From: VAXT01 sp963794605
Lineage (GTDB): Bacteria; Actinomycetota; Thermoleophilia; Gaiellales; Gaiellaceae
Assembly: GCA_963794605.1 (NCBI GenBank)
Contig: CAWCEN010000004.1
Location: forward strand, 124,001-188,000
Length of the DNA: 64,000 nt
Direction: 5' to 3'
Below are positions 49,118 to 58,260 of this stretch, in pieces. The position numbers and the translations under genes were made by a program. Numbering within the stretch: the first letter of the stretch is position 1; the number at the start of each line of letters is the position of its first letter. The notes beneath the pieces are model-generated. The model saw only the letters and a program-made list of their open reading frames with translations, did no database searches and was not told where the DNA came from.

Positions 49118-50788
49118 CTACGAAAGAGCGTGTGACGCAAGCCGCTCTTCGACGACCGCTTCCCCTGCGGCGCGTACACCCGGATGGCCGGTGACGGCCG
49201 CGAGGAAGTCGTCACGCTCCAGCGCCCACACCTTTGAGTCGACGACGGCCTGCACCGTCGCGGTTCGCGCGATGTCCCGAAGGAGCGCTATCTCGCCGAA
49301 GTGGTCTCCCTCTTGCGCCCGCGTATGAAGACCTTCGGCGGAGATCTCGAACTCGCCTTCATCGACGATGTAGAAGCGATCGCCCGGGTCTCCCGCGGTG
49401 ATCAGGATCTCCCCGGCAGCAACCGTCACCGGAACGAGCGCTGCCGCCATGTGCTCCTTCGCGGCCAGCGGCAGCGGCGCGAACATCGGCTCCCCCGCGA
49501 TCAGCGCGAGCTCGGTCGCCGGTGCCGCAGTCGAGCGGTCGATCTCGACCAGCCGCCGCCACGTGAGCAGCGTCAGCAGCGGGAGAATGGCGCCCACGGC
49601 GACGAACGCCGCTCGAGGCCCGATCGCCGACACGAGCGCAGGCGCGGCGAGGGATCCGAGCGCAACGCCCCCCATGGCCAGCCCCCAGAGCACGCCGAGC
49701 ACACGGGTCAGGAGCGCGTCCGGGACGATCCGCTGGATGAGGGTGAACATGGCGACGTCCTCGACGCTGTTCGCCGCGCCCACGACCGCGAGCGCCACGA
49801 GCGCCACCGCGAGCTCTGGCCACGGAGCGAGGAGCACGATCGGAATCCCCCAGAAGACGAGTGCGAAGCCGAACGTTTTCGCCAGGCGTCGCGGCTCTAG
49901 CGTGACCGCGCCGACGGCTCCGATCAGGCCCCCTACGCCGATCGCCGCAGTCATGTAGCCGACTGCCCCGGCTCCTGCGTCGAACACTCGGAAGGCCGCT
50001 ACGACGATCAGAACGTTCAGGCAGCCGCGGACGAAGGTCTGCGCGAGCACGAGCCCGATGACGAGGCGAGGCTTCGGCCTGCGGGCGACCGCGCGAAAGC
50101 CACCGAGCAGCAGTCGAACCGTGCTCTCACCTGCCGCCGCCGTCACGCGAATGCGACCTTCGACCGTCACCCGCGCCAGGAGCACGGCGGCGACGAGGAA
50201 CGCCAAGGCTCCGACCGCGAATGCGAGCCCCACGTCCATGACCGAAACGAGCACGCCGGCCACGAGCGGTCCGACCAGCGTGCCGAGGCCTTCGAGCGTC
50301 GAGGTTGCACCGTTGGAGGCGATCAGCTCTTCCGGCGTTCGGGCGAGCGAGGGCAGCAGTGCCTGCAGCGCCGGCCGCACGAGCGTGCAGGCCAGCCCGA
50401 CGACGGCGGCGAACGCAAAGACCAGGACCACGCTTCCGGCAAGGAAGGCGACCGTTGAAGCGGCTAGCGCGGCGCAGCCGACGAGCGCATTCGCAAGCAG
50501 GAACCGCTCGCGGCGAAAGCGGTCTCCGAGCGACGCTGCGAACGGCGCGGCAATCGCGGCGGGGAGCATCCGGACGACGCCCGCGATCCCGACGGCGACC
50601 GCCCCGCCCTCGTCGTACGCGTAGATTCCGAAGGCGACGAAGTGCGCCCACTCGGCCGCGATGGCAGCTCCCCAGGCAAGCTCGACTCGCCGCAGGTTCT
50701 CGTTGCGGAGAACCTCGCGCAGCCCAACGAGCGCAGCAATTGCTCGCTCCACACGCTCGATTGAAACCGACTTCGTGCCTACGGCCAA
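49118..50788 (-). CDS. MFS transporter fused to a cyclic-nucleotide-binding domain
   Basis: A 556-residue protein from a TTG start. Residues 1 to about 410 have twelve hydrophobic helices of the MFS_1 or MFS_3 exporter type (ASLGDRFRRERFLLANALVG is the loop 2-3 motif). Residues about 430-545 are a cNMP-binding domain (FYIVDEGEFEISAEG, GDHFGEIALLRDIARTATVQA), with the FGEIALL phosphate-binding cassette intact. The coupling suggests transport controlled by a cyclic nucleotide. The substrate is unknown. It lies 33 nt downstream of dnaE. Confidence 0.9.
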   Translation of the reverse strand: MAVGTKSVSIERVERAIAALVGLREVLRNENLRRVELAWGAAIAAEWAHFVAFGIYAYDEGGAVAVGIAGVVRMLPAAIAAPFAASLGDRFRRERFLLANALVGCAALAASTVAFLAGSVVLVFAFAAVVGLACTLVRPALQALLPSLARTPEELIASNGATSTLEGLGTLVGPLVAGVLVSVMDVGLAFAVGALAFLVAAVLLARVTVEGRIRVTAAAGESTVRLLLGGFRAVARRPKPRLVIGLVLAQTFVRGCLNVLIVVAAFRVFDAGAGAVGYMTAAIGVGGLIGAVGAVTLEPRRLAKTFGFALVFWGIPIVLLAPWPELAVALVALAVVGAANSVEDVAMFTLIQRIVPDALLTRVLGVLWGLAMGGVALGSLAAPALVSAIGPRAAFVAVGAILPLLTLLTWRRLVEIDRSTAAPATELALIAGEPMFAPLPLAAKEHMAAALVPVTVAAGEILITAGDPGDRFYIVDEGEFEISAEGLHTRAQEGDHFGEIALLRDIARTATVQAVVDSKVWALERDDFLAAVTGHPGVRAAGEAVVEERLASHALS

Positions 50789-50803
50789 ATGAGGGGGGCC
50801 AAT

Positions 50804-50819
50804 CCGCCCCGTCGGGCGG
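50804..50819 (-). terminator. GC hairpin after dnaE
   Basis: CCGCCC-CGTC-GGGCGG lies 3 nt past the dnaE stop and 16 nt before the TTG of the MFS gene. No T-run follows, so weak or partial termination only can be suggested. Confidence 0.4.
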
Positions 50820-50821
50820 GC

Positions 50822-53800
50822 CTAGGCTACGGCGGCTTCGCCCAGGAGCGACTTCACCTCTGCGAAGAAGTCCGGCTCCGGCTTCACGCGGTAGTCCGGG
50901 CCGAGGGCGAGGGTCGTCTGGCCCTGCGAGGTCGAGATCGCCACGAGCACCGGAATCTCGCCCGGGAACTCTCTGACGACCGACGCGAGACTTCGCACCA
51001 GCCCCGCAGGCGCCTTCGTCGCGTCGACACGCAGCACCACCTCGCGTCGCTCCGGCGTCGCCTCGAACGGCGTCACCTCGAGCGCGATCAGTTTCGTCTC
51101 GCCCTCCTGCTTGTGGTCGACGCGGCCCTTGACGACCAGCACCTCGTCGACCTCGAGCAGATCGCGCGAGGCCCCGTAGACCGAGTTGAAGACGACGACC
51201 TCGGTCGACCCGGTCAGGTCGTCGAGCCGCATGAACACCATCGGCTCGCCCTTCTTCGTCGTCAGCTGCTTGATCGCGCCGACGATCCCGCCCACGGTCA
51301 CGACCTCGCCGTCGCGCCGCCGCTCGATCTCGGCCAGCGGCGCGTCCGTCTTGCGCCGAAGCTGCTCACGGATCGACTGCAACGGATGCTCCGAGACGTA
51401 CACGCCCAGGGTCTCCTTCTCGAGCCGCAGCAACTCGTTCTTCTCGTACTCCTCGCCGGTGATCGGAGGATGCTCGACCTCGAACATCGACTCTTGGCCG
51501 AACATCAACGCCTCCTGCCGAGCCGCGCCGGACCCCAGCGCTTGCTCGAGCGCGTCGAACATCCCCTTTCGCGAGGCACCGGTCGAGTCGAACGCGCCGC
51601 ACTTGACCAGGGCCTCGAGCGCCCGCTTGTTCACGACCTGCGGATCGACCCGCTCGGTGAAGTCCCACAACGAGGTGAACGGGCCCGACTTTCGCGCGCC
51701 CACGATCCTCCGCGCCGCCGTGTCCCCCACGTTCTTGACCGCGTTCAGCCCGAACCGGATCTTCCCCTCGACGACCGCGAAGTCGCACTCCGACTCGTTC
51801 ACGTCCGGCGGCTCGACCTCGATTCCCATCTCGTGACACGCGCTCACGTAGAACGGCACGCGGTCCTTCGTGTTCATCACGGACGAGATCAGTGCGGCCA
51901 TGTACTCGCGCGAGTGGTTCGCACGCAGCCAGGCCGTCCGGTAGGCGATCATCGCGTAACAGGCCGAGTGCGCCTTGCCGAACGAGTAGTCCTGCGAGGA
52001 CTCCATGTCCTTCCAGAGCTGGTTCGCGACGGCCGGCGGCGTGTCGCTCTGGGCGCAGCCCTCGAGGAACTTCTCCTTGAGCGACGCCATCAGCTCGTGG
52101 ATCTTCTTGCCGATCGCCTTGCGCAGGTCGTCCGCCTCCGCAGGCGAAAACCCGGCGATCCGCTTGGCGATCTCGAGGTACTGCTCCTGGTAGATGCAGA
52201 TCCCGTGCGTGACCCCTGTGATCCCCTCGAGCCGCGGGTCGATGAAGTTGACCGCTTCCCGGCCGTTCTTCCGCTTCGCGTACAGCGGGATGTAGCCCAT
52301 AGGGCCCGGCCGGTAGAGCGCGACGAGCGCGATCAGGTCCTCGAACTCCGTCGGACGCACCTGCTTCAGCGCCTCGCGCATGCCCGACGACTCGAACTGG
52401 AAGACGCCGATCGCGTCCCCGCGCGCGAGCATCTCGAACGTCTTGCGGTCGTCCATCGGGATCTTCGCGATGTCGAGCCCGTTTCCGATCAACGCCACGG
52501 CCTTGTCGATCACGTCGAGGTTCCGAAGCCCGAGGAAGTCCATCTTCAGCAGGCCGAGCGCCTCGACGTCCCACATCCCGAACTGCGTGACCGTCTCCTC
52601 CCCTTCGCCCTTCCGCTGCAACGGCACGACGTCAGTCAGCGGCCGGTCGGAGATGACGACGCCCGCGGCATGGATCGAGTCCTGGCGCACGAGCCCCTCG
52701 AGCGGCTTCGCAAGGTCGACGATCTCGCGCACGAGCGGGTCGCCGTCGTAGGCCGCCTTCAGTTCCGATCCTGGCTTCAGGCAGTCGTCGAGGTAGACCT
52801 TGACGCCCTCCGGGATCAGCTTCGCGACCTTGTCGACGGTGCCGTAGGGAACCTCGAGCACCCGCCCGGCGTCGCGCACGGCCGCGCGGGCCATCATCGT
52901 CCCGAACGTGATGATCTGCGCCACTCGGTCGCGCCCGTACTTCTCGGCCACGTAGTTGATGACGCGGTCGCGCCCCGCGACGGAGAAGTCGATGTCCATG
53001 TCCGGCATCGACTTGCGGCCCGGATTGAGGAAGCGCTCGAAGAGCAGGTCGTAGCGCATCGGGTCGACGTCCGTGATCTCGAGCGCGTACGCGGCCAGCG
53101 AGCCAGCCGTCGAGCCGCGACCCGGCCCGACCGAGACCCCGTTCCGCTTCGCGAAGTTCACGAAGTCCCAGACGATCAGGAAGTAGTCCGCGAAGCCCAT
53201 CTCGCGGATCGTCTTCAGCTCGAACTTGAGCCGCTCCTGGATCTCCGGCGTCACGTGCTCGTACCGCTTCTCCAGGCCTCTCTCGCACAGCTCGACGAGG
53301 TAGTCGAACGCGTCGCGACCTTCCGGCACCGGGTACTTCGGCAGGCGGATCGTGCCGAGCTCGATCTCGACCGAGCAGCGCTCCGCGACCTCGAGCGTCG
53401 TCGCGAGCGCGGCCGGGTACTCGGCGAAGTCCTGCGCCATCTCGGCGGGCGTCTTGAAATAGAACTGGTCGGTGTCGAACTTCCAGCGCGACGGGTTCTT
53501 CAGCGAGTCGCCCGACTGGATGCAGAGGAGCGCCTCGTGCGCGCGCGCGTCCTCATGGAGCAGGTAGTGCACGTCGCCGGTCGCGACGAGCGGGAGGCCG
53601 GTGCCCTGTGCGAGCTTCGCGAGCTGCGGGTTGATCCGCGCCTGCTCGGCGAGCCCCGCGTTCTGGATCTCGACGTAGGTCGACTCGCGGCCGAAGACCT
53701 GGACGAGCCGGTCGAGGTCGGCCGCGGCGTCCGCCTCTCTCGACTCTTCGAGCGCCTTCGAGACACGCCCGGAGAGGCATCCGGACAGCGCGATCAGCCC

Positions 53801-54190
53801 CTTCGCGTGCGTCTCGAGCAGGCTCCAGTCGACACGCGGCTTGTAGTAATAGCCCTGCAAATAGCCCGCTGACGCGAGCTTGATCAGGTTCCCGTAGCCC
53901 TCGTTCGACTCGGCGAGGAGCGTCAGGTGCGCGTAGCCCTTCTGTTGCTTCGAGGCGTCGTCGCAGACGTAGACCTCGCAGCCGATGATCGGCTTCACGC
54001 CCTGCTTCGTGGCCTCCTTGTAGAGCTGCACCGAGCCCGCGAGCGAGCCGTGGTCGGTGAGCCCGACGGCCGGCATCTCGAGCTCCGCGGCGCGCGCCGC
54101 GAGAGCGGGAATGCGGCAGGCACCGTCGAGGATCGAGTACTCGGAGTGGACGTGCAGGTGGACGAACTCGGCAGCCAACGGACGGCCCAT
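50822..54190 (-). CDS. dnaE: DNA polymerase III alpha subunit
   Basis: The 1122-residue replicative polymerase. The PHP domain starts FVHLHVHSEYSILDGA. The palm has GPGRGSTAGSL and the catalytic acidic pair in PDMDIDF; SLPxxD-type and QED-like segments follow. A C-terminal OB domain (VTVGGIVGAIKQLTTKKGEPM) and a tau-binding tail are visible. It is uninterrupted, with no intein. Length fits the DnaE1 type. The 5' end faces the divergent secreted propeller gene at 54272. Confidence 0.96.
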   Translation of the reverse strand: MGRPLAAEFVHLHVHSEYSILDGACRIPALAARAAELEMPAVGLTDHGSLAGSVQLYKEATKQGVKPIIGCEVYVCDDASKQQKGYAHLTLLAESNEGYGNLIKLASAGYLQGYYYKPRVDWSLLETHAKGLIALSGCLSGRVSKALEESREADAAADLDRLVQVFGRESTYVEIQNAGLAEQARINPQLAKLAQGTGLPLVATGDVHYLLHEDARAHEALLCIQSGDSLKNPSRWKFDTDQFYFKTPAEMAQDFAEYPAALATTLEVAERCSVEIELGTIRLPKYPVPEGRDAFDYLVELCERGLEKRYEHVTPEIQERLKFELKTIREMGFADYFLIVWDFVNFAKRNGVSVGPGRGSTAGSLAAYALEITDVDPMRYDLLFERFLNPGRKSMPDMDIDFSVAGRDRVINYVAEKYGRDRVAQIITFGTMMARAAVRDAGRVLEVPYGTVDKVAKLIPEGVKVYLDDCLKPGSELKAAYDGDPLVREIVDLAKPLEGLVRQDSIHAAGVVISDRPLTDVVPLQRKGEGEETVTQFGMWDVEALGLLKMDFLGLRNLDVIDKAVALIGNGLDIAKIPMDDRKTFEMLARGDAIGVFQFESSGMREALKQVRPTEFEDLIALVALYRPGPMGYIPLYAKRKNGREAVNFIDPRLEGITGVTHGICIYQEQYLEIAKRIAGFSPAEADDLRKAIGKKIHELMASLKEKFLEGCAQSDTPPAVANQLWKDMESSQDYSFGKAHSACYAMIAYRTAWLRANHSREYMAALISSVMNTKDRVPFYVSACHEMGIEVEPPDVNESECDFAVVEGKIRFGLNAVKNVGDTAARRIVGARKSGPFTSLWDFTERVDPQVVNKRALEALVKCGAFDSTGASRKGMFDALEQALGSGAARQEALMFGQESMFEVEHPPITGEEYEKNELLRLEKETLGVYVSEHPLQSIREQLRRKTDAPLAEIERRRDGEVVTVGGIVGAIKQLTTKKGEPMVFMRLDDLTGSTEVVVFNSVYGASRDLLEVDEVLVVKGRVDHKQEGETKLIALEVTPFEATPERREVVLRVDATKAPAGLVRSLASVVREFPGEIPVLVAISTSQGQTTLALGPDYRVKPEPDFFAEVKSLLGEAAVA

Positions 54191-54271
54191 TCTAAGAGCG
54201 GCCTAGGACGCCTCCCAGAGAGCCGATTTGGTAGGACCCCGGGGTCCACGGGAGAGAGGCAAGGAGGGGAT

Positions 54272-55949
54272 ATGAAGAACCGTCTCTCATTGGCCCTGGT
54301 ATCCGCGCTCTTCGCATGCGCGCTCGTGCTCTCGCCGAGCGTGCTCGGGAGCCATGCGGTCGTAGGGCCCAACGTCAAGGTCACCGACGACAACAACAAT
54401 GTCGACGGCGGGCTCGGGAACGTCACGCCGAGCAAGGACGCACAGAACCGCCAGTCGAACGAGACGACGGTCTCGATCAACGATCGGCAGGCCTCGCCGG
54501 TCACCGGCCAGATCGGCGACATCGTCGCGGAAGCCGCAAACGACTACCGGATGGTGCCGCACACCGCCGACACATGGATGCCGATCTACCTGTCGTTCGA
54601 CGGCGGGACCACGTGGTCGGGCGCACCGCCGTTCCCTGACGGCTTCCAGACGATGGTGCCCGGGTTCCCGACCGACACGTCTGCCGCCGGACAGGCCTCG
54701 CCGCTCCTCGGTCTCGACGGAGCCGGCGATCCGGTGATCCGCTTCGACCGCCAGGGGAACCTGCTCGTCGGCGGGATCGCCTTCAATCGCGACCGCGACC
54801 CGGGCGAGCGTCCACTCGACACGGTCGGCTTCGTCGCGCGTTACCTCTATACGCCCGGCACGCCGGCAACCGCGAGCACGACGACGACACCCGGCAACCT
54901 GCCGCACTTCACCTACGCGGGGACGGCGATCGTCGATCGCGGCGCGGTCGGCTTCGCGGTCCCGAGCGGGTTCGCCGGCAACTTCACCGACAAGCCGTGG
55001 ATGGAGGTCGATCTCAATTCGCCGGCCGCGAGCCCGTGCTCCGGCAACGTCTACTACGCGGACACGAACTTCCACGGCCAGCAGGGCAGCTCACCCGTCA
55101 TGTTCAGCCGCTCGACAGACAGCGGCGTGACGTGGTCGCCGCCGCACACGATCTCGACCGGCGGCCAGGGGGCGGCCTCGCACAACCAGGGCGCCGACAT
55201 CGCGGTCGCCCCGAACGGGACGGTCTACGTCGCGTTCGAGTCCTTCAGCTCACAGGGCGTGGACTCGATCAACTTCGTCAAGTCGACCGACTGCGGACAG
55301 CACTGGTCGCAGCCGCTGGTCGTGAACACGATCGACTCGTCCCAGGCGCCTGGTGTCGCATTCCGGACGCCGACGTTCGCGTTCCTCGCGACCGACACGA
55401 CGAACTCGAACATCGTCTACGTCGCGTATCAGAACCTCGTCGCGGGCGACTACGACATCTACGCGCAGCGCTCGACGAACGGCGGCGCCAGCTTCGGCCC
55501 GGCGGTCCAGGTGAACACGGACGTCTCACCGCCGCGACACCAGATCTTCCCGACGATCGAGGTCTCGCACGGCACGTTGAGCGTCGCCTGGTACGACTTC
55601 CGGAACTCGGTGACGCCGACGAACGAGGCGCTCGACGTCTACTACTCGTGCACGAACTGCAACGGGGCCTCATGGCCGACGTTCGACGCCCCGACGCGGG
55701 TGACGAACGTCTCGCACAACGGGAACTGCCGCATGTTCGGCGGCGGCACGGTCGCGTTCCACGGCGACTACAACGAGCTCGACGCCTTCTGGAACGGGAC
55801 GAGCAACATCGTCCACGTCGCGTGGGCGGACAACCGTGACGTGCCCGCCGCGGCAATGCGACCTGAGCGACGACGCGGGACCGCCGACGAACAACATCGG
55901 CAACCGCAACCAGAACATCTACGAGGCCAAGCTCACCGTCGGCCCGTAG
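54272..55949 (+). CDS. Secreted Asp-box beta-propeller protein, frameshifted near its end
   Basis: About 558 residues. AAGGAGGGG precedes the ATG, and a Sec signal peptide (LSLALVSALFACALVLSPSVLG, cleavage near SHA) opens the protein. Sialidase-like BNR/Asp-box repeats S-x-D-x-G-x-x-W/F recur: SFDGGTTWSG, STDSGVTWSPP, STDCGQHWSQP, STNGGASFGP. At about 55850 one extra base interrupts the frame after ADNRDVPAA; the other frame gives DLSDDAGPPTNNIGNRNQNIY and the TAG at 55947. No catalytic Arg triad or Tyr is obvious, so a true sialidase is not claimed; a binding or scaffold role is equally likely. Confidence 0.8.
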
Positions 55950-55962
55950 ACCTGACTCAAAC

Positions 55963-55992
55963 GAGGGAGGGAGCCGACTGGCTCCCTCCCTC
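55963..55992. terminator. Strong 13-bp hairpin after the propeller gene
   Basis: GAGGGAGGGAGCC (55963-55975) and GGCTCCCTCCCTC (55980-55992) are perfect 13-nt arms around GACT. It sits 13 nt past the propeller stop and faces the repeat-protein gene on the other strand. The 140 nt beyond it to 56133 hold no credible gene. Confidence 0.75.
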
Positions 55993-56132
55993 ATTGCTGA
56001 TCACGCCCGCTCCCAGACACGCACCTTCGGCGTGCGCCGAAAAAAGGGGCCGGCCGAGCAGCGCTGTGAGCGTACGGCCCGCTCGTTCGCCACTCGGCCG
56101 GTGGGGTCGGGGAGAGGAGAAGCTTGGTCGGT

Positions 56133-56633
56133 CTAACCTCCGGTGCTCTCGGGCTGGTCGTCGGTTGCCGCAAACAGGACCGGGACGAAGCCCACGGGCA
56201 AGTCTCCGCCGTCCGCGAAGCCGTCGGGTGGAGCCCAGGCGAGCACGGGAACGAGGCCGTCGGGGACGAAGCCGACGTACCAGAACTCGTCGCCGACGGG
56301 CTGGGCGAGCGCCGCGACGAACCCCTCGGGCACCGGCGCGTCTCCCCCGTCGGCGAAGCCGTCCGGCAGACAGGCCGGGACGACCCATTCGAGCCCGCCT
56401 GGGCCGTCCCCGCCGTCGGCGAAGCCGTCGCCGCCATCGGCGAACCCATCCCCCACAGCAGGAACGAAAACGGCGGTCATCCCCGGGGGTACGGCCGCCG
56501 GGTCGGTGAAGTCGACCGACTGCGCAAGGACGGGGATGGACGTCGACACCGGACCTTCGGCGTGCGCGCGCGCAGCCGTCCCGCCGACGACGACGAGCGC
56601 GGCGAGCAGGACAGGTGCGAGACGGGTCTTCAT
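56133..56633 (-). CDS. Secreted protein with DGFADGGD repeats, coupled to an HTH-TPR regulator
   Basis: A 166-residue protein with a Sec signal peptide (MKTRLAPVLLAALVVVGGTAARAHA). The mature part contains four copies of DGFADGGD (two in tandem near residues 61-75, then PDGFADGGD near 90 and near 137). Between them are looser repeats such as VPVLA, GFVAALAQP and GFVPVLF. It is acidic, rich in Gly, Pro and hydrophobics, with a single Cys after signal removal. Its ATG overlaps the stop of the HTH-TPR gene (TGATG). I know no family. Repeated identical peptides in a secreted precursor beside a TPR regulator recall peptide-signalling precursors, but this is inference. Confidence 0.85.
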   Translation of the reverse strand: MKTRLAPVLLAALVVVGGTAARAHAEGPVSTSIPVLAQSVDFTDPAAVPPGMTAVFVPAVGDGFADGGDGFADGGDGPGGLEWVVPACLPDGFADGGDAPVPEGFVAALAQPVGDEFWYVGFVPDGLVPVLAWAPPDGFADGGDLPVGFVPVLFAATDDQPESTGG

Positions 56634-57880
56634 CAGAAGCGGAAGTCCTGGAGGGTCTCCGCCGCCCGGCGGTACAGGTTCAAGGCCGTGTCCTTGTCGC
56701 CGCGTCGAACGCTCAGGTCTGCCTGGGCGGTCCAGGCGGCGGCCCGGTGGCTTCCAGACGAAAGCTGCTCGAAGGCCGTCTCGGCGGCGGCGAGCGCCTC
56801 CTCCGACTCCTCGAGCCGGCCCTGCTCGAGCAGCGCGCGTCCGAGCACCAACTGGGCATTTCCCTGCTCGTCGAGGAAGTCGACTCGGCCGTCGAGGAGA
56901 CCCAGCGCCTGCTGTGCCTGCTCCTCGGCGAGCGCGACATGTCCTGTGCGGAGGTTCACCTGGGCGAGCGAGGAAACGGCCTGCGCCGCGTCCGGCTTGC
57001 TCCCAACCTCGAGCGCGACTGTGAAAGCCTCCTTGAGGTAGTCGACTGCTCGATCCGCGTCCCCGAGCAGGAAGGTGAGACCTCCCAGGTTGTTGAGCAG
57101 GCGGCCCACGTTGAGCCTGTCCTCCTGCTCCTCGTAGTGCTCCTTCGCCCGTTCGGCGTAGGAACGCGCCAGCGCCCAGTGACCCCGGCGCTCGGCGATG
57201 ATCGACGCCTGGAAATACCCGTGTGCGAGAGCTTCACCGTCGCCGAGCCGCTCCGAGAGCTCGAGTGCTGCCTCGACATCGGCGCGGGCCGCCTCCCAGT
57301 CGCCCTGGCGTCGGTAGCAGCGGGACCGCCAGCGGAGGATCCGGCAGCGAAGCCGGTCGTCGACCGCCTCGGAACGGCGCATGAGCTCGAGCGCCTCAGT
57401 GAAGAGGGCGGCGGCCGTAGGCACAGACGAGAGCCGGTAACGGCATTGCCCGATGTGGAAGAGGACGTTGGCGCGATCGACGTCCGTGAACGACTCGGCG
57501 TCGACGAGGTCGCGCGCCCTCATCAGCACGGAGAGCGCCTCATCGATCCGCCCCAGCTCGGAGCGAGCCGTCGCCCCGGCGAGAACCGCACGGAGCTCGA
57601 GGTCAGGCTCGAGGGCCACGCCGGTCTCACCCAGGCCGTCGAGGCTCGCGATCGCCTGGTCGAACTCTCTCGCGGCGATCGCCGCTTCCGCCCCCGAGAT
57701 CACGCTAGCCGTGCGCTCGTGCTCGGGTGAGGAGACGCCGGTCTCGAGGAACCGTCGCGTGACCTCGAGTCGCTCAGCGAGCCACTCGAGAGCAGCCTCG
57801 TTGGGCCGGACTCGGCCCCGCTCCATCTGGCTCACGTACTCCTTCGAGAAGCGGCCGAGCCCAAGCTTCGTCTGCGTCAA
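56633..57880 (-). CDS. XRE-type HTH regulator with TPR domain (RRNPP-like architecture)
   Basis: About 415 residues from a TTG at 57880. The HTH is RFSKEYVSQMERGRVRPNEAALEWLAERL; a TPR array of at least seven helical pairs covers about 75-405 (LGRIDEALSVLMRARD, GDWEAARADVEAALELSERLGD, GHWALARSYAERAKEHYEEQ, GHVALAEEQAQQALGLLDG). The first HTH helix (GERIRQLRIARGLTQTKLG) is in frame upstream of the TTG, but that stretch back to a TAG at about 57981 has no ATG, GTG or TTG. The true start is thus unresolved. The architecture resembles peptide-sensing regulators (Rgg, PlcR) and other HTH-TPR proteins. Confidence 0.85.
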   Translation of the reverse strand: MTQTKLGLGRFSKEYVSQMERGRVRPNEAALEWLAERLEVTRRFLETGVSSPEHERTASVISGAEAAIAAREFDQAIASLDGLGETGVALEPDLELRAVLAGATARSELGRIDEALSVLMRARDLVDAESFTDVDRANVLFHIGQCRYRLSSVPTAAALFTEALELMRRSEAVDDRLRCRILRWRSRCYRRQGDWEAARADVEAALELSERLGDGEALAHGYFQASIIAERRGHWALARSYAERAKEHYEEQEDRLNVGRLLNNLGGLTFLLGDADRAVDYLKEAFTVALEVGSKPDAAQAVSSLAQVNLRTGHVALAEEQAQQALGLLDGRVDFLDEQGNAQLVLGRALLEQGRLEESEEALAAAETAFEQLSSGSHRAAAWTAQADLSVRRGDKDTALNLYRRAAETLQDFRF

Positions 57881-58146
57881 GCCGCGCGCGATGCGCAGTT
57901 GCCTGATGCGCTCACCGAGCGCAGACGGCGCCGACGGGTTGGCCGGCCGGGTCCGTGCGTACGCAGAGATCCTTGAACGCTAGTTCTTTCCGCCGCAAAA
58001 GTGAAGCTTTCGCGCGAAAACAGAAGCTTTGGCCCCGAAGTGAAGTGGCCAGGGGATCCCCCGAAAGGGGTATTGGTCAACCACCCCCGGGCTTGGTTGA
58101 GTTGAGGCGAGACGCCATGGGGGTCGGGGAACGGCGTCGATGCTCA

Positions 58147-58187
58147 AGCGAAACTCGCGCGACATGCGGCCCGCGGCGAGTTTCGCT
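58147..58187. repeat. 12-nt perfect inverted repeat with interlocked second palindrome
   Basis: AGCGAAACTCGC (58147-58158) is repeated inverted as GCGAGTTTCGCT (58176-58187). A shorter ATGCG/CGCAT pair interlocks with it. It lies downstream of the minus-strand propeller gene and upstream of the HTH regulator, so it may be terminator or operator. Confidence 0.55.
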
Positions 58188-58222
58188 GCGCATGGCCGGC
58201 GTGACATGCGCCCGAGGCGCCG

Positions 58223-58250
58223 GTGGGGGCCGCCCGGAGGCGACCCCCAC
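58223..58250 (-). terminator. Hairpin after the minus-strand propeller gene
   Basis: GTGGGGG (58223-58229) pairs with CCCCCAC (58244-58250), with an inner GCC/GGC. It stands 10 nt past the stop at 58261. No T-run is seen. Confidence 0.5.
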
Positions 58251-58260
58251 AAGCGATGAG

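Larger units (their letters stand above)
57881..58260. other. Intergenic stretch: HTH 5' extension and palindromes
   Basis: From 57881 to about 57980 the minus strand continues the HTH gene frame without a usual start codon. The remainder carries repeated GAAGCTTT or AAGTGAAG words (58005-58045), and two inverted repeats annotated separately. I see no other gene; it should hold the regulator's promoter and the 3' end signals of the propeller gene at 58261. Confidence 0.5.

Noticed and set aside
50789..53872. Very long plus-strand open frame opposite dnaE
   Set aside because: It is an antisense shadow produced by GC-rich third positions of dnaE; it is Arg/Leu/Asp-rich with no domain or ribosome site.
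54272..55949. Assignment as an active sialidase
   Set aside because: Asp-boxes are present, but the Arg triad and catalytic Tyr/Glu could not be identified, and such boxes occur in many non-enzymatic propellers.
56021..56046. Hairpin TTCGGC-GTGC-GCCGAA followed by A-run as a terminator for the DGFADGGD gene
   Set aside because: On the minus transcript the T-run comes before the stem, not after, so it cannot be an intrinsic terminator for that gene.
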